Shown here: positions 31,329 to 41,670 of the stretch, piece by piece
How the letters are laid out: each line of letters begins with the position of its first letter
How positions within the stretch are numbered: the first letter of the stretch is position 1
DNA from: Theocolax elegans
Lineage: Eukaryota > Arthropoda > Insecta > Hymenoptera > Cerocephalidae
DNA length: 64,000 bases
Direction of reading: 5' to 3'
NCBI GenBank assembly: GCA_026168455.1
Contig: CM047427.1
Location: forward strand, 45,672,558 to 45,736,557
Made by a program: the position numbers and the translations under genes
The notes under the pieces: generated by a model
The model's database searches: none
Told to the model about the DNA's origin: nothing
Seen by the model: the letters and a program-made list of their open reading frames with translations, nothing else

Positions 31329-32136
31329 TCAATATGCTCCAGTGGAATAAAAATCATCTTTTCCATAAGGTTTGACATCGCACAAAGCTTTATAAACTTT
31401 GGAGTCTCCATCTCCAATATAATTAGCATATTTTATGCCATAAAATGATTCAGATCTTTGAAACATTTCTACAATTCCATCTACTTCTATCTTGTCAGAA
31501 CTACCAGTGTGGTTGGCAGAGCAATTAGTTTGATGTACGTTGTACCATTCTCTATATTCTTCTGTGCCTTCTTCTGGTCGCAATTCCCATGCTCTGCAAA
31601 TAGATTGCTTTCCATATTTCCACAAAAAGTAACTAAACCAGCATGCCCATGACCAATAGTTCTCATTGTGTGCACTATACGCCAATTTATTTCATAAGCA
31701 TTACTTTCTTTTCCAACTGTTCTGCTCGAATCAATAACAAATACCTTATAACAGTTTGTACATGTTATTGTTATTTTACTTCCCAAACCTCTCAAATCAA
31801 CTTCAGAAAATTTAACTGTACCATGACAATCTGACAAACTAAAAATTCTTCTAATATTGGGAAAAGTAGTGATATATCTGTAATTCTATTTTGTGTGCTA
31901 CTTTCTTCAATGGTATCAGTTTTTAACTTTTTACTTGATCTGGATGTAGCTTTGGTGTTGGGAATTCCATCGATGTTGATGGAAGTGCATCGTAGTTGGT
32001 TCTTACTGATGTTTATAATCTTTTTATGAACAGATGTACCAGGTATTCTATTCCTTGAGTCTGGCATTTTTTTACTGCTCTTTTTTTTGTATAAATTTAT
32101 AATTAATTTTTTAAAACTTATAAAATTTATAGTCAA
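31329..32136 (-). pseudogene. Mutator-like transposase domain fragment
   Basis: Three overlapping minus-strand frames (32136-31792, 31837-31487, 31685-31329) carry one eroded protein. Recognisable blocks in order: a low-complexity basic N-terminus, CHGTVKFSEVDLRGLG, a CxxC pair (CTNCYK), NAYEINWRIVHTMRTIGHGH, a gap where the catalytic first aspartate segment (SGDGTW-like) is expected, then ICRAWE, SANHTGSSDKIEVDGIVEMF and YIGDGDSKVYKAL. This order is typical of the Mutator-like transposase family common in insects. Frames change at about 31830 and 31680, and a central portion is deleted, so it is inactive. The domain match is from memory and not verified by search. Confidence 0.7.
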
Positions 32137-33281
32137 AAATATACTTTTAATTTAAAATCCACTGAGTATTTACTAAAATAATGTAAATACTTTATCAATG
32201 CAGAAAATATTTACCTAAAATAGAACTGTACGTATTTGTGCAATATATTAAAGTAAAGGGAATCATTTATTTATTAACTGTTAAATTTGAAACGTATGAT
32301 AAAGTACATTTCTACTTTACCAAACTCTACGCTTGATAGTTGCTTCGTTTAATATACTTGTATGTAAACGTCGAAAACCTCGCAATTATTATTTTAGTTG
32401 AATTAAAATAAAATGTTTTTTTTTGCAAAAATAATTTTAGAGAAAAAATGTCCATTAATGCTTACTTTATTCAATTATAACTTGCGAAAAAATCTTTTTT
32501 TTTTCAAATTTTGGGATAATGTTTTAAATAAGAAATACTTTTAAAAAAGTTAAAAAAAAATCGATTTTTTGAGCAGTTAACCCAGGCTTGATCCCTTAAG
32601 ATATTTCTATTATAAACAGTAATGGCAAAAGAAAATTCATATTTTAACAGTGGCAATATAAAATACGAATTACATTTGAAAATATTTTCAAAAACTATTA
32701 ATTTAGGAGCATTTAATTTAAATATTTTTTAAATTAATATATCAAAATTGTATGGATATACAAGTGAGTAGATTATGTATATTTATAGAAAACAATATTT
32801 CAAATAAACAAGTATGTATTTATTAGAAACAGAAGGTTATTTAAGGAATGATTTTGATTATAATAATCAAAATAAATATATGGGCTCTGTAACTAAAGGA
32901 AAAAATAAATTGGATATAATTATTGATTAAAACACAAATTTTGAAAGAGGGTGCAAATTATGAATTACGGGAGAAATGGAAGAAACAGGTTTTGATTTAT
33001 ATGCCGCTAAAATGTTATCAATAGTTCTTTAAAATTAATACAAAAATTTATTTATTTAAGAAGAAAGTTTTATTAGTCTTAAAGTACAAAATATTAATGA
33101 CATAGGACTTTTGGCGATGATCCTTCGTTATTAAATAAATTAATTTTAAGAGATGAAGTTGTATTTAGATCCGTTTAAAATAATCCAAAATTTGAATAAG
33201 TAGTTACTACATACTACAATTTAGTAAGCATGTGCACTTTACTATTTTTGGTAAGTTAATATTTCATTAACATTCAGAATT
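32137..33281. other. AT-rich unassigned sequence
   Basis: Strongly AT-rich, stops in all frames, no repeat partner in the window. Nothing else recognised. Confidence 0.5.
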
Positions 33282-34047
33282 TGTAACGCAGCACTGGGGA
33301 TCAAGGTGCAGGTTAATTAGGGACAGCAATTAATTATAAATAAATAAGTATTTATTAAAAGAAAAGTAATTATAGGGTGGGCGCCAGCCGCGTTGATTCA
33401 CGGCGAGTAATCGATAACTCGCGGGTTATCGTAACTTAGAAATTGCTCTGGTACAGTTATCGGTTCGCTTTAAGGGAGGGGAAGTGGCAGGAGGGGGCCA
33501 GGATCTCGCACACACTATTATGGGTACTCGGCCGTACCGTACACAGCGAGAGTGAATTATTTACCAACTTTTATCGAGGAAATCGGCACTCGTCCCTCAA
33601 TGGCGATGTCACTCTCTCTATCTCTCTCTCTTTCGCTACCCGATATTCTGCGGCTTTGCTATACTAAATAAATATCCGTTTAGAACGGCGGACCGTAGAG
33701 CTCTGGTTCTGAGCGTGCTTGAGAGCTCCGTGTTCGTACCGCGCGTCTGCGCAGTACTTACTCGTGTGCGGTACCTCGATCTCGCGTCTCGCGAGCGAGT
33801 CGAGTGCCGCTGTGTTCAGGCTGTATCGGTTCAAATCGGCTGTATGGTGATGATGACCTGGTGCTGATTCCGTCTCGGAGATGCGGTACAACCTCTTCCC
33901 AGGTAACTAACAATTCGTTCCTTATTATCTGTAGTGAACTAATTGGTACGTCATGAGTTTCAGGTACGAAGCTCACCCGCCGCCGCTTGCTGTTTGAGGC
34001 CGAGGCACCCCTCTCTCCTCGACGACGTTGACCTCGGTTATGGATAG
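33282..34047 (-). mobile_element. Solo LTR-like fragment related to the 13.9/17.8-kb LTRs
   Basis: It begins TGTAACGCAGCACTGGGGAT and holds the later block cgacgacgttgacctcggtt, both matching the LTRs at 13892 and 17807 in order. The middle differs and includes a GT-AG intron-like segment (33903-33963). No internal region of that family follows. Confidence 0.55.
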
Positions 34048-34364
34048 CCGCTCCGTCTACGGCTCCAGGTAATTACTTGGTCGTGAGGTTTACGCAAATA
34101 TGCATATCTGTTTGAGTGCTTAACCAAGAGGTCGGCTGTGCACGTTGTTTGTGCACAGCGACCTAACCTCACTTTGTCCTATGGTGTTCCTTGTACAGTT
34201 GTAATGATTATATACAGCTGTACATGTATTTCCTTGTCTTTGTCTTCTGCCTATGGCTGTTTATCCTCTTCCTTGCTCCTTACCCTCTTAATGCGTATTT
34301 GCTCTCATTTAGTAACTTCTTTACAGCTGTATGTTGTTGGCGTTGGAGGTTCTCCTGCTTCCTG
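34048..34364. other. Unassigned segment with splice-like signals
   Basis: A donor CTCCAG|GTAATT at 34069 and an acceptor ctttacag at 34326 frame an intron-like stretch on the plus strand. No reading frame of interest. Confidence 0.3.
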
Positions 34365-34730
34365 CCCGGATGCTACCTCATTGCCTTGACTGCTGTACGG
34401 TGAGGCTTCGGAGAGTCCTGGAGACTTCCTGGTGATCGCCTCCCTTTGAGTATCCTGCTTACAGTGTCAGACTCGGAGGTGCCCACCTAAGGTTCTGAGG
34501 TCGCCCTGGCCTTCAACGTCAAGGCCAAGTGTTTTATGTGTGCTGTGCTTGGGATGGGGTTATTAGACTGTGAGGGTAGGTAAGATTTAGTTGATGTGCG
34601 GGTAGATAGCTAGGGAAAAGTATATGGGTAGGTAGGTGTAGCTAGGGACTCGTCTAGCTTGTACGGATATGTAGGTGTTTGCCAGGGGTTCTATCGCTCG
34701 CTCTTGACATGTGCAAAGCACATTGTCACA
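34365..34730 (-). repeat. 3' LTR of the split Gypsy element
   Basis: It matches 47995-48360 with substitutions and small indels. Inner edge TGTGACAATG (minus strand). Confidence 0.88.
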
Positions 34731-35634
34731 ACTCCCCCACACCAAACCGAAATTACGCGGAAGTCGTAATTTCAATAAAATAACTAAGTATTGCTAAGTT
34801 ACAAACAACAAAAAAAACAAAAAAAAAATATATATATTTAAAATGCTGCTAATTATTATCTTGATTAATGTTTCCTATACCTATTTTAACGCTAAAGTTG
34901 GTGGGGGTAATTACACTTGCTTACTTAATAAATATCCAAATAGCCGGTGCTATTGGTACGGGGTATAAGTGTATAGTCTCCATGACTAGCTGCTTGGCTG
35001 GAAATCTGTGTATGTATACGCGCTGTATGGTGTATAACTAATTTAGCTGCTTTTAAATAAAATAAGATTAACATTAATATAACGACGACTGGCCCCAATA
35101 CATAAAATATAAAATAATTATAGAGAATTTAGCAATTGTTTGAGAGCTCTATCCCTACTCGCGATACTCTCATACCTCATACTTACATGATGGCAATCAT
35201 ACTCATACTGTTATACAAATTAATATATAAATTTAGGGAATACTGAAAAATAATAAAGTAATAAACATAAAATAATATAAAATAAGAAAAATACACTTAA
35301 TAAGGTGTGGTGAATTATTACCTTCTGCTGCTTGAGTTCCTTATTTTTAACTCTTTTCTGTCAATTACCGTTTCATTGAATAATTACATATAATTTAAAT
35401 TATTTGCTTATTTGCTCTGCTTTATTCTCACCACCCATATTGTTTGGGAAAATTTTTCCACTTGGGGTTAATAAAATATACTCCTTATATTTAGCTGCTT
35501 TCTAGGAACGGGAACAGGGAGAAAGAAAGAAAATAAAAACTTTCTTATAACTATTTGGGTAGGGTCTTAATAATTATACACATATTGATCTAATATATAA
35601 ACATTTATTTATATATAAAAAAAATTATTTTAAT
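34731..35634 (-). other. 3' noncoding interior of the Gypsy element
   Basis: AT-rich, no gene. It contains the polypurine tract at its left edge. Confidence 0.5.
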
Positions 35635-36607
35635 TTATATATATTTGGCCGCTTGGACGGGGGAAGTGTATTGGGAGGGAAGTGTTATGGGGAGCTGTAG
35701 AGGAGGGAATTTATTTCCTCTCTCCCATTTTCCTCTGCATCTCCTAGTAGCCGTCTGCGCAGCGGGGGCAATTTTTAGAGAAAACTCCCCTCCTCCGGCA
35801 GTTCCTGCAGAAAACTGCGTTTGGAGAGGGGCAGTTCCTTCAGCTATGTCCCAGCCCCCCGCAGGCCGGTCGGGCCGGGACATACGTGCTTCAGTGGGAA
35901 TGGTCCCGCACGTTCTCGGTACTGCCCCTACTGCAGCAGACGGCGTAGATCTGCTGGAGTGGTCAATGGGAGGAGGGAGTGTTGTAGGGGGCTGTATGGG
36001 TTGGGACATCAAGGATGGTAGGGTTGTGGATGTGGATGGTTGGGGTTGGGTGTTTGTAGGGTTTGGGATATTTAGGGACATAAGGGAAACGGGTTTTGGG
36101 GAAGTGGTGGATGGGGAAGCAGGTAAGGGCAAGGGAGCTGTAATGGGTGTGGATAGGTTGGGAACGGGGCTGGGAGGGGGCATGTTCACGGGCACATGTA
36201 CATAAGTATACATGTCCGTAGACGGGTCGAGGACTGGGCGGGAAATGATTTGTTAGGGAAGGAAGGCTGGGATATAAAGGGAAGATGGTTGGGATGGCGG
36301 TGTGGAAGTGGCTGTAGGGGCGCTGTAGAGGGTGACATTCGAGCTGGTAGGAGCTACAGGGGTGAGGGCGGCTACTTCCGTTTTCGGTGCTGCTAGGCGG
36401 AAGTCAGGGTCGGCGCATAGGTGTCGCCCTCCTCGGACGCATCCTCTGGTACCTGGGCAGGTTTGCGGGTTTTTCCGTTAAATTCAATCTTTCTAGGATC
36501 CCCTCCAGATCCTGCCCAGGTCTTCTCAACTCCGCGGGCCGTAAGGTAAAACGGCCACGGCCTCGGGCTCTCTGTGTCGCTGACGCCGACTTTCCCATTC
36601 TTTCCAT
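35635..36607 (-). CDS. Possible third ORF of the Gypsy element (P/S/T-rich)
   Basis: Two minus-strand frames between integrase and the 3' LTR: 36607-36404 (67 codons, arginine-rich) and 36213-35635 (192 codons). The second is dominated by proline, serine and threonine over its first 90 residues (for example NTQPQPSTSTTLPS) and ends in a mixed segment. This is where some Gypsy lineages carry an envelope or extra ORF, but I see no signal peptide or transmembrane helix. It could be low-complexity filler; the plus strand is open there too. Confidence 0.3.
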
Positions 36608-36717
36608 CTAAGGGAAAGCTTATTCTTATTTTCTAATCTTGCTAATACTTACCCGTTGCTATTATCAGGTTTAATTCTTATTATTTGCAAATATTCACCT
36701 ATTTACGTTTTATTTCT

Positions 36718-38081
36718 TTAATTTCCTTTACTAATCTTTCGGGGTCTACCTCGCTTCCTAGGTGGGTTATTGCTACTTGGGTTGTTTTGCTGTATATTTT
36801 GTACTATTGGGCGCTGCGAAGGGGAAGAATGAGTTTTAGGTGGGATGATGTTTCTAGGAGGGATATAACGCTTTAGATCATTTACATAGACTTTGACCCT
36901 TCGCTTAGTATCTTCATCCTCAATTATATAATAATTTGCTGAGACAACTTCTACTACTCTCGCGGGGCCTATGTTGATTGGTGCCATTTTTGCTGTAAAA
37001 TGATTATGTTTTGACGACAATACCCTATTGCGTCGACAAACTCGATCGCCAACTTGGTATATTGTACTAATCTGCGTCCTTTATTGTAGTGTCTAGCTTG
37101 TCTAGCCACTGCTGTGTCTATATGTCTTCTAGCAAGATCATATATTGCTGGAAGTCTATGTAATCTTTCGATCCATGCTGCTGTATTTGGTGCTGGAGGG
37201 GGGTCTGAGGACTCTAGGTGCTTTCGTATAAGGGCTGTTGGTATCGGGTTTCTGACAAAATTTAAAAATGCTGGGCTGTATTTAGTTGTAGAGTGGACGA
37301 CTATATTGAGAGCGAAGCAGAACTCTCCTAAGTGTCGATCCCACTCGCGATGATCTTCCTCAATGAAGCTGTTTATCATCGGTTTTAAATATCTATTTAC
37401 CCTTTCTACAGGGTTAGATTGTGCGAAATAGGGCGGAATTAATGACTGTATAATTCCGTAAAGCTGTAATTTTTCTGCAACTTGGCGATTTGCAAATTCT
37501 GTCCCATTGTCCGAAATTAGATATTTGGGACAACCCCATCTGTTAATGGCTAACTCATCGAACGCTTGGAGTACGATTTTTGTGTCGGCTCGTCTTAACG
37601 CTTTCATTTCAACATAACGGGTAAATAGATCCTCAAAAACAATTATGTACCTGAAATCTTGCTTTCATGGTGGTTTCGGTCCCATTATGTCGACTGCTAC
37701 TACTGTCCAAGGTCCATCAATATTCCTGCCTTCCATTATTCCTGCTGGAGCCTGCTGATTGATCTTGTGGGCTTGACACTCTTGACAAGCTTTCACATAA
37801 TTGCAGGTATCATTGTATATACCTGGCCAGTAGTAGTAGGTAGCTAACCTTGCATACGTTTTGTCATTTCCCAAATGACCTGCTTGCGGGGTGTAGTGCG
37901 CTTCATAGAGAGCTTTCTCTCTATCAGCTGCTGGCAGAATTAGCTTCCAAGCATCTAGGTCGGGGACTAATGGGTCTACGAGGGGATTGGGACGGTGTGC
38001 GTATAAAACGTTGTCTTTTATACATAAATCAGGGTATTTTGGGGACATTTTATTACTGCTTGGATCTTCATTTGGTACCAA
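36718..38081 (-). pseudogene. Gypsy integrase
   Basis: Domains run from 38081 downwards: an HHCC zinc region (HYTPQAGHLGNDKTYARL and CQECQAHK), the catalytic core with first aspartate in VAVDIMGP, second in ISDNGTEF, and glutamate in NPVERVNR, then a C-terminal DNA-binding part (RVKVYVNDLKRY). The protein would insert element cDNA into the genome. All three catalytic residues and the zinc ligands are present. Breaks: an in-frame TGA at about 37665 and a frameshift near 37050 that separates the C-terminal part (37020-36718). Confidence 0.88.
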
Positions 38082-38159
38082 GGATCGCTTGTATTAATTG
38101 TGGCTGTAGCTGCTAATGCTGTATCTTCGTATGCTCTCGAGAGTGCGTCAGGCACTTTG

Positions 38160-38661
38160 TGATATGCTCCTTTCCTGTGCAGAAACTTAAATTTATAGTT
38201 TTACAGGATTGTGTTCCATCGAGCCAATCTGCCTGTCGGATCCTTGATGTTATGAAGCCAGAGAAGGCTGTGGTGGTCTGTTACCACAGTAAACTCTTCG
38301 CCTTGAAGGTAACCTTTGAGTCTTTCAATAAACCACAATACGGCTAAATACTCCTTCTCTGTCACCGTCTAATTACGTTTCGCTTTACTCAATATACGGC
38401 TAACGTAATATATAGGGTGTTCTTCACCATTTATTTCTTGGGTAAGCACACCGGCTAGAGCATAGTCGCTAGCATCGGTTTGAAGGGTAAAGGGGAGGGA
38501 AAAATCGGGGCGGGCTAAAACAGGGGCTTGGGTAAGTGCTAGCATCATTTTCTCGAATGCATCCTGCTGTTCTTGATGCCATTGCCATCTGACATCCTTT
38601 CGCGTTAAATAATTTAACGGTGCTCTGCATTCAGCTAATTTGCCGATAAATCTTGAATACC
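38160..38661 (-). pseudogene. Gypsy RT tail and RNase H fragment, distal to the insertion
   Basis: Translated on the minus strand from the target duplication at 38662-38675, it resumes the interrupted polymerase: a thumb block, LARPDFSLPFTLQTDASDYA with the RNase H aspartate, then YYVSRILS and [12 protein letters not shown]. An in-frame TAG lies between the last two blocks (about 38370). It belongs with 45452-46922 on the other side of the insertion. Confidence 0.85.
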
Positions 38662-38675
38662 AACCAATTAAGCCA

Positions 38676-39520
38676 ACCCAGCCCTGATGAGGTTCATTTG
38701 TGGTGAAATCTAGTAGCCACGGGTGAACCTCAGCAAGCCGGTCCCAAGCCCGGAAGTCACTGGAAACAGTGTAATTGGGGAGGGATAGAGGAGTAACATC
38801 TCTCTAAAAAACCGTGGCCTTTCTGGCCCGGAAGGGATTCCCACGTAAGGGCTCCTATCCAGGACACGGAATGACACACAACACATCATTTACACTCATG
38901 TATTACTGGTAGGGTCTCAGAGGTATGAATGGGAGGCCTATAAACGGCTCTTTCCAAGCGCTTGTAAGAGGCAGCTCTATAAACGGGATCGCTGGTGAAA
39001 GAGGAGATCCCTATAAACGGGTATGCTCCGCGCGGGTTATAAATGGACACGCTGGGACTTTATCAGTGAGCATTACACCTATACCTATACACATTCACAT
39101 GACACAAACAGACACTCACACACACACAAACACCTTCTCACACTGGGGCTCTCGGGGGGTGTTCTTTCCTCGTAGTAAGACTGCTCAAGCGGACGGGTGG
39201 GGTACCCATGGAGGCACCCTAGGATAAACTAGGTTGAGACACTCCTAGGCCGCTGAATAGTACAGGGGCCCGGGCTGGCCTAACTAGCAAAGCCTGGCTG
39301 CCCTATCAGTCAGTGTATAATCGCGCCAGGGGTAGTAGTGCCGGATAGTGACCGGATGGGACCCTACTGCTTCGGGTGGGGGGCTTTCCTATAGTAGGAC
39401 CGAAGTGGGTCGCTGCCTGTTTTGCGAGGGCTGTTCGGATGACGAGGGGGGACACTCGTAGGGAGCCACAGACATAAACACTTAACACAAATCAAAAACC
39501 CCCCTTAAAAAATCCATGAT
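38676..39520 (+). promoter_or_regulatory. 5' UTR and internal promoter region of the LOA-like element
   Basis: A noncoding GC-richer segment. Non-LTR elements of this type carry their promoter within the transcribed 5' end. Repeated phrases (ctataaacgg at about 38938, 38977 and 39012) suggest short internal repeats. The plus-strand ORF at 38925-39227 crosses them and is not convincing. Confidence 0.5.
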
Positions 39521-39866
39521 ATGTCCTTCCCTGTAAAAGCAACGGGCTATTCGGATGCTAGCCCAAAAGTGTCAACAAACCCTGGAGAGATCCCAACTCT
39601 CAACACAACCAATTTGCCGGTGGTAACTTCGGTGTCACCGGTAGTTGGAGTAAAGGTAGGTGAGCAGGCGGCGCCCAGTGGGATGTCTGCTTACCAACCC
39701 ACTGAATTTAAAAATCCTGATGGGCCATTGACGGTGTCCAATCCCGAACCGGGAGCTGGAATGCCAATGGATACCAATGAAGGAAAAAGCTGGACGACTG
39801 GACGCTATGCGGAGAAAAACCGCAGGCGAAAGCTCAGAAAGCAAGAAATGCGGGCTCAAAGCGCGG
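39521..39866 (+). pseudogene. ORF1 N-terminal part of the LOA-like element, cut by a MITE
   Basis: The frame opens at the ATG at 39521 and runs about 115 codons to the 8-bp target duplication of the MITE (39859-39866). The end is basic (AEKNRRRKLRKQEMRAQSA), which may be a nucleic-acid-binding or nuclear segment. Without the MITE and one duplication copy, the frame continues directly into 40919-41670. Confidence 0.75.
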
Positions 39867-40910
39867 CAGAGTTGAGCAAAAATTATTCGAATACGAATAA
39901 CGAATAAAATGAAACGAATAATTATCTAAATATTTTCTACGAATAAATTTATTCAACTAAAATCTTATTCGAATAGTTATTCGTTATTTACATCTATTTA
40001 TTTGTAATTCGGCTATTCAATTATTCATTTATTCGTAATTCTATATTCGATATTCAAATATTCGTTTCTAAAATAGATATTTATCTTTTTGTATCAGAAT
40101 TTTATTTAGATACTTTATTTACTTATTTTACTTAAATACTTAGATAATAATAGTACATTTCGTTAGTGCGTAAAATGGAGTTTTTCGCCTCGAGTGCAAT
40201 CTGCAAATAATCTGAAAATATTAAATTAAAAATCTGAAATCATTCATAAGGGCAGCTTAAAACAGAAGCAAGGGCATAGCGTTTCGATTAAAAAAAAATG
40301 ATTTTTTTTCAATAATAATTAAATAAGCAATTTTTGGTCGGTAATTATTAGTCAAAAAAAGCATAAATTTTCAACGTAAATATCATAATTAAATTATAAA
40401 CTAAAGGGATGGCATTCAGGATTTTCTAAGAATTTATTCTTTTGTTTATAAAAAAAATATAAAAAATGGCCGTTTTTTGAGTCCGACAGCCCCTTAAGAT
40501 TGTATTTTCATCCATGGTATCAAAAAATATTGTTATTACAAGTGTGAAAGCTGGTACTTCACTCATGCGTGTGTTACCTACTTACCCCTGTTCTGATAAA
40601 CTTGCACTCGTTTGAAAACCAACGCTTTCACACTTGTATCGAAAACGACTATTATGGGCGCTTATTCTTATACACCTATTTAATATTTGTTTGAATTTTG
40701 TACAATCATCTAGATAATATGACGAATAACGAATATTGCAGATAGTAGATATCGCCAATAACGAATATCCCGAATAACGAATAGAAAGAAAAACAAATAA
40801 CGGTTTCTATTAAAGACGAATAACGCAAATAACGAATAATACGAATAAGAATAAAATTTTATTTAGATGAATAAATAGATAATTTTTAATTCTGATAATG
40901 CTCAACTCTG
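39867..40910. mobile_element. hAT-type MITE with ACGAATAA subterminal repeats
   Basis: CAGAGTTGAGC at the left (39867-39877) and GCTCAACTCTG at the right (40900-40910) are perfect 11-bp inverted termini. AAGCGCGG flanks both sides (39859-39866 and 40911-40918), the 8-bp duplication expected for hAT. The motif cgaataa/ttattcg repeats many times within about 200 bp of each end, as transposase-binding subterminal motifs do. No coding capacity. Confidence 0.93.
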
Positions 40911-41670
40911 AAGCGCGGAGAGACCTCCCTCAACGCCTCTTATGGGAAAAAGAGGGAAAGACACGCCGCCAGAGGACCCGCGGACACAAAAACGGCATAA
41001 AAACAAGCCGGCACAAGTAAGTAACACTCAGAGTGCTGAAAAGCCGAAATGTAGTGTGGGACTTACAACAGCACAGAGAACGAACCCTCTGTCGAGGGTC
41101 GTGACATCAGCAGAATATCCTGAGGTGCTTCTTACTACAGGACAGTTTGAAGACTTCAGGAATGCTCTGGAGGAGGAGACAGATGTCCTTCCTCCTGAGC
41201 AGCTGCCAAAGTTTGTTGCGTCCTTCTGCAGGGGGGGAGTGTTTGTGATAATAGCAGAGGATCAACGGTCCGCGGATTGGCTGAGTGGGATCGTGCTCGG
41301 ACTAAAATCTTGGCGGGGTCCTGCTCTGACAGTCAGCGGAACGGAGGTGCTGCAGAGGCTGGTGAAGGCCAGCGCGTGGATACCGGGAGCACCGAAACCC
41401 ACGGAGCTGGTTCTTCAGAGGCTGATGCGGTACAATCCGACGCTAAATACCGCAACATGTCGGGTCGTAAAATGCGACAAGGGGGCTACCGACGGTGCTG
41501 CAGCGAAGGACAACTTTCTTCTGGTGCAGATGCCGGAGTCCCAAGCTAGAGCCCTTCAGGCTCTAGATTGCAGACCCTTCTACTCACTGGAGCGTGTCAC
41601 TTTCAAAGTACACGCCCCGGCGGTAGCGGAGTCTGATAAAGAGACAGCAGTGCCGGGAAGATCGAAATAA
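40911..41670 (+). CDS. ORF1 C-terminal part of the LOA-like element (DUF4780-like domain)
   Basis: After a lysine-rich start (RTQKRHKNKPAQ, following the in-frame ATG at 40942), the protein has a domain whose order resembles DUF4780, found in ORF1 of insect retrotransposons: GGVFVIIAEDQRSADWL, LKSWRGPAL, LQRLMRYNPTLNTATCRVV, NFLLVQMPESQARALQAL and FYSLERVTFKV. No CCHC knuckle. Its stop (TAA, 41668-41670) overlaps the ATG of ORF2 by one base. It likely binds element RNA and assembles the RNP. It is intact downstream of the MITE but cannot include the original N-terminus. Confidence 0.8.
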
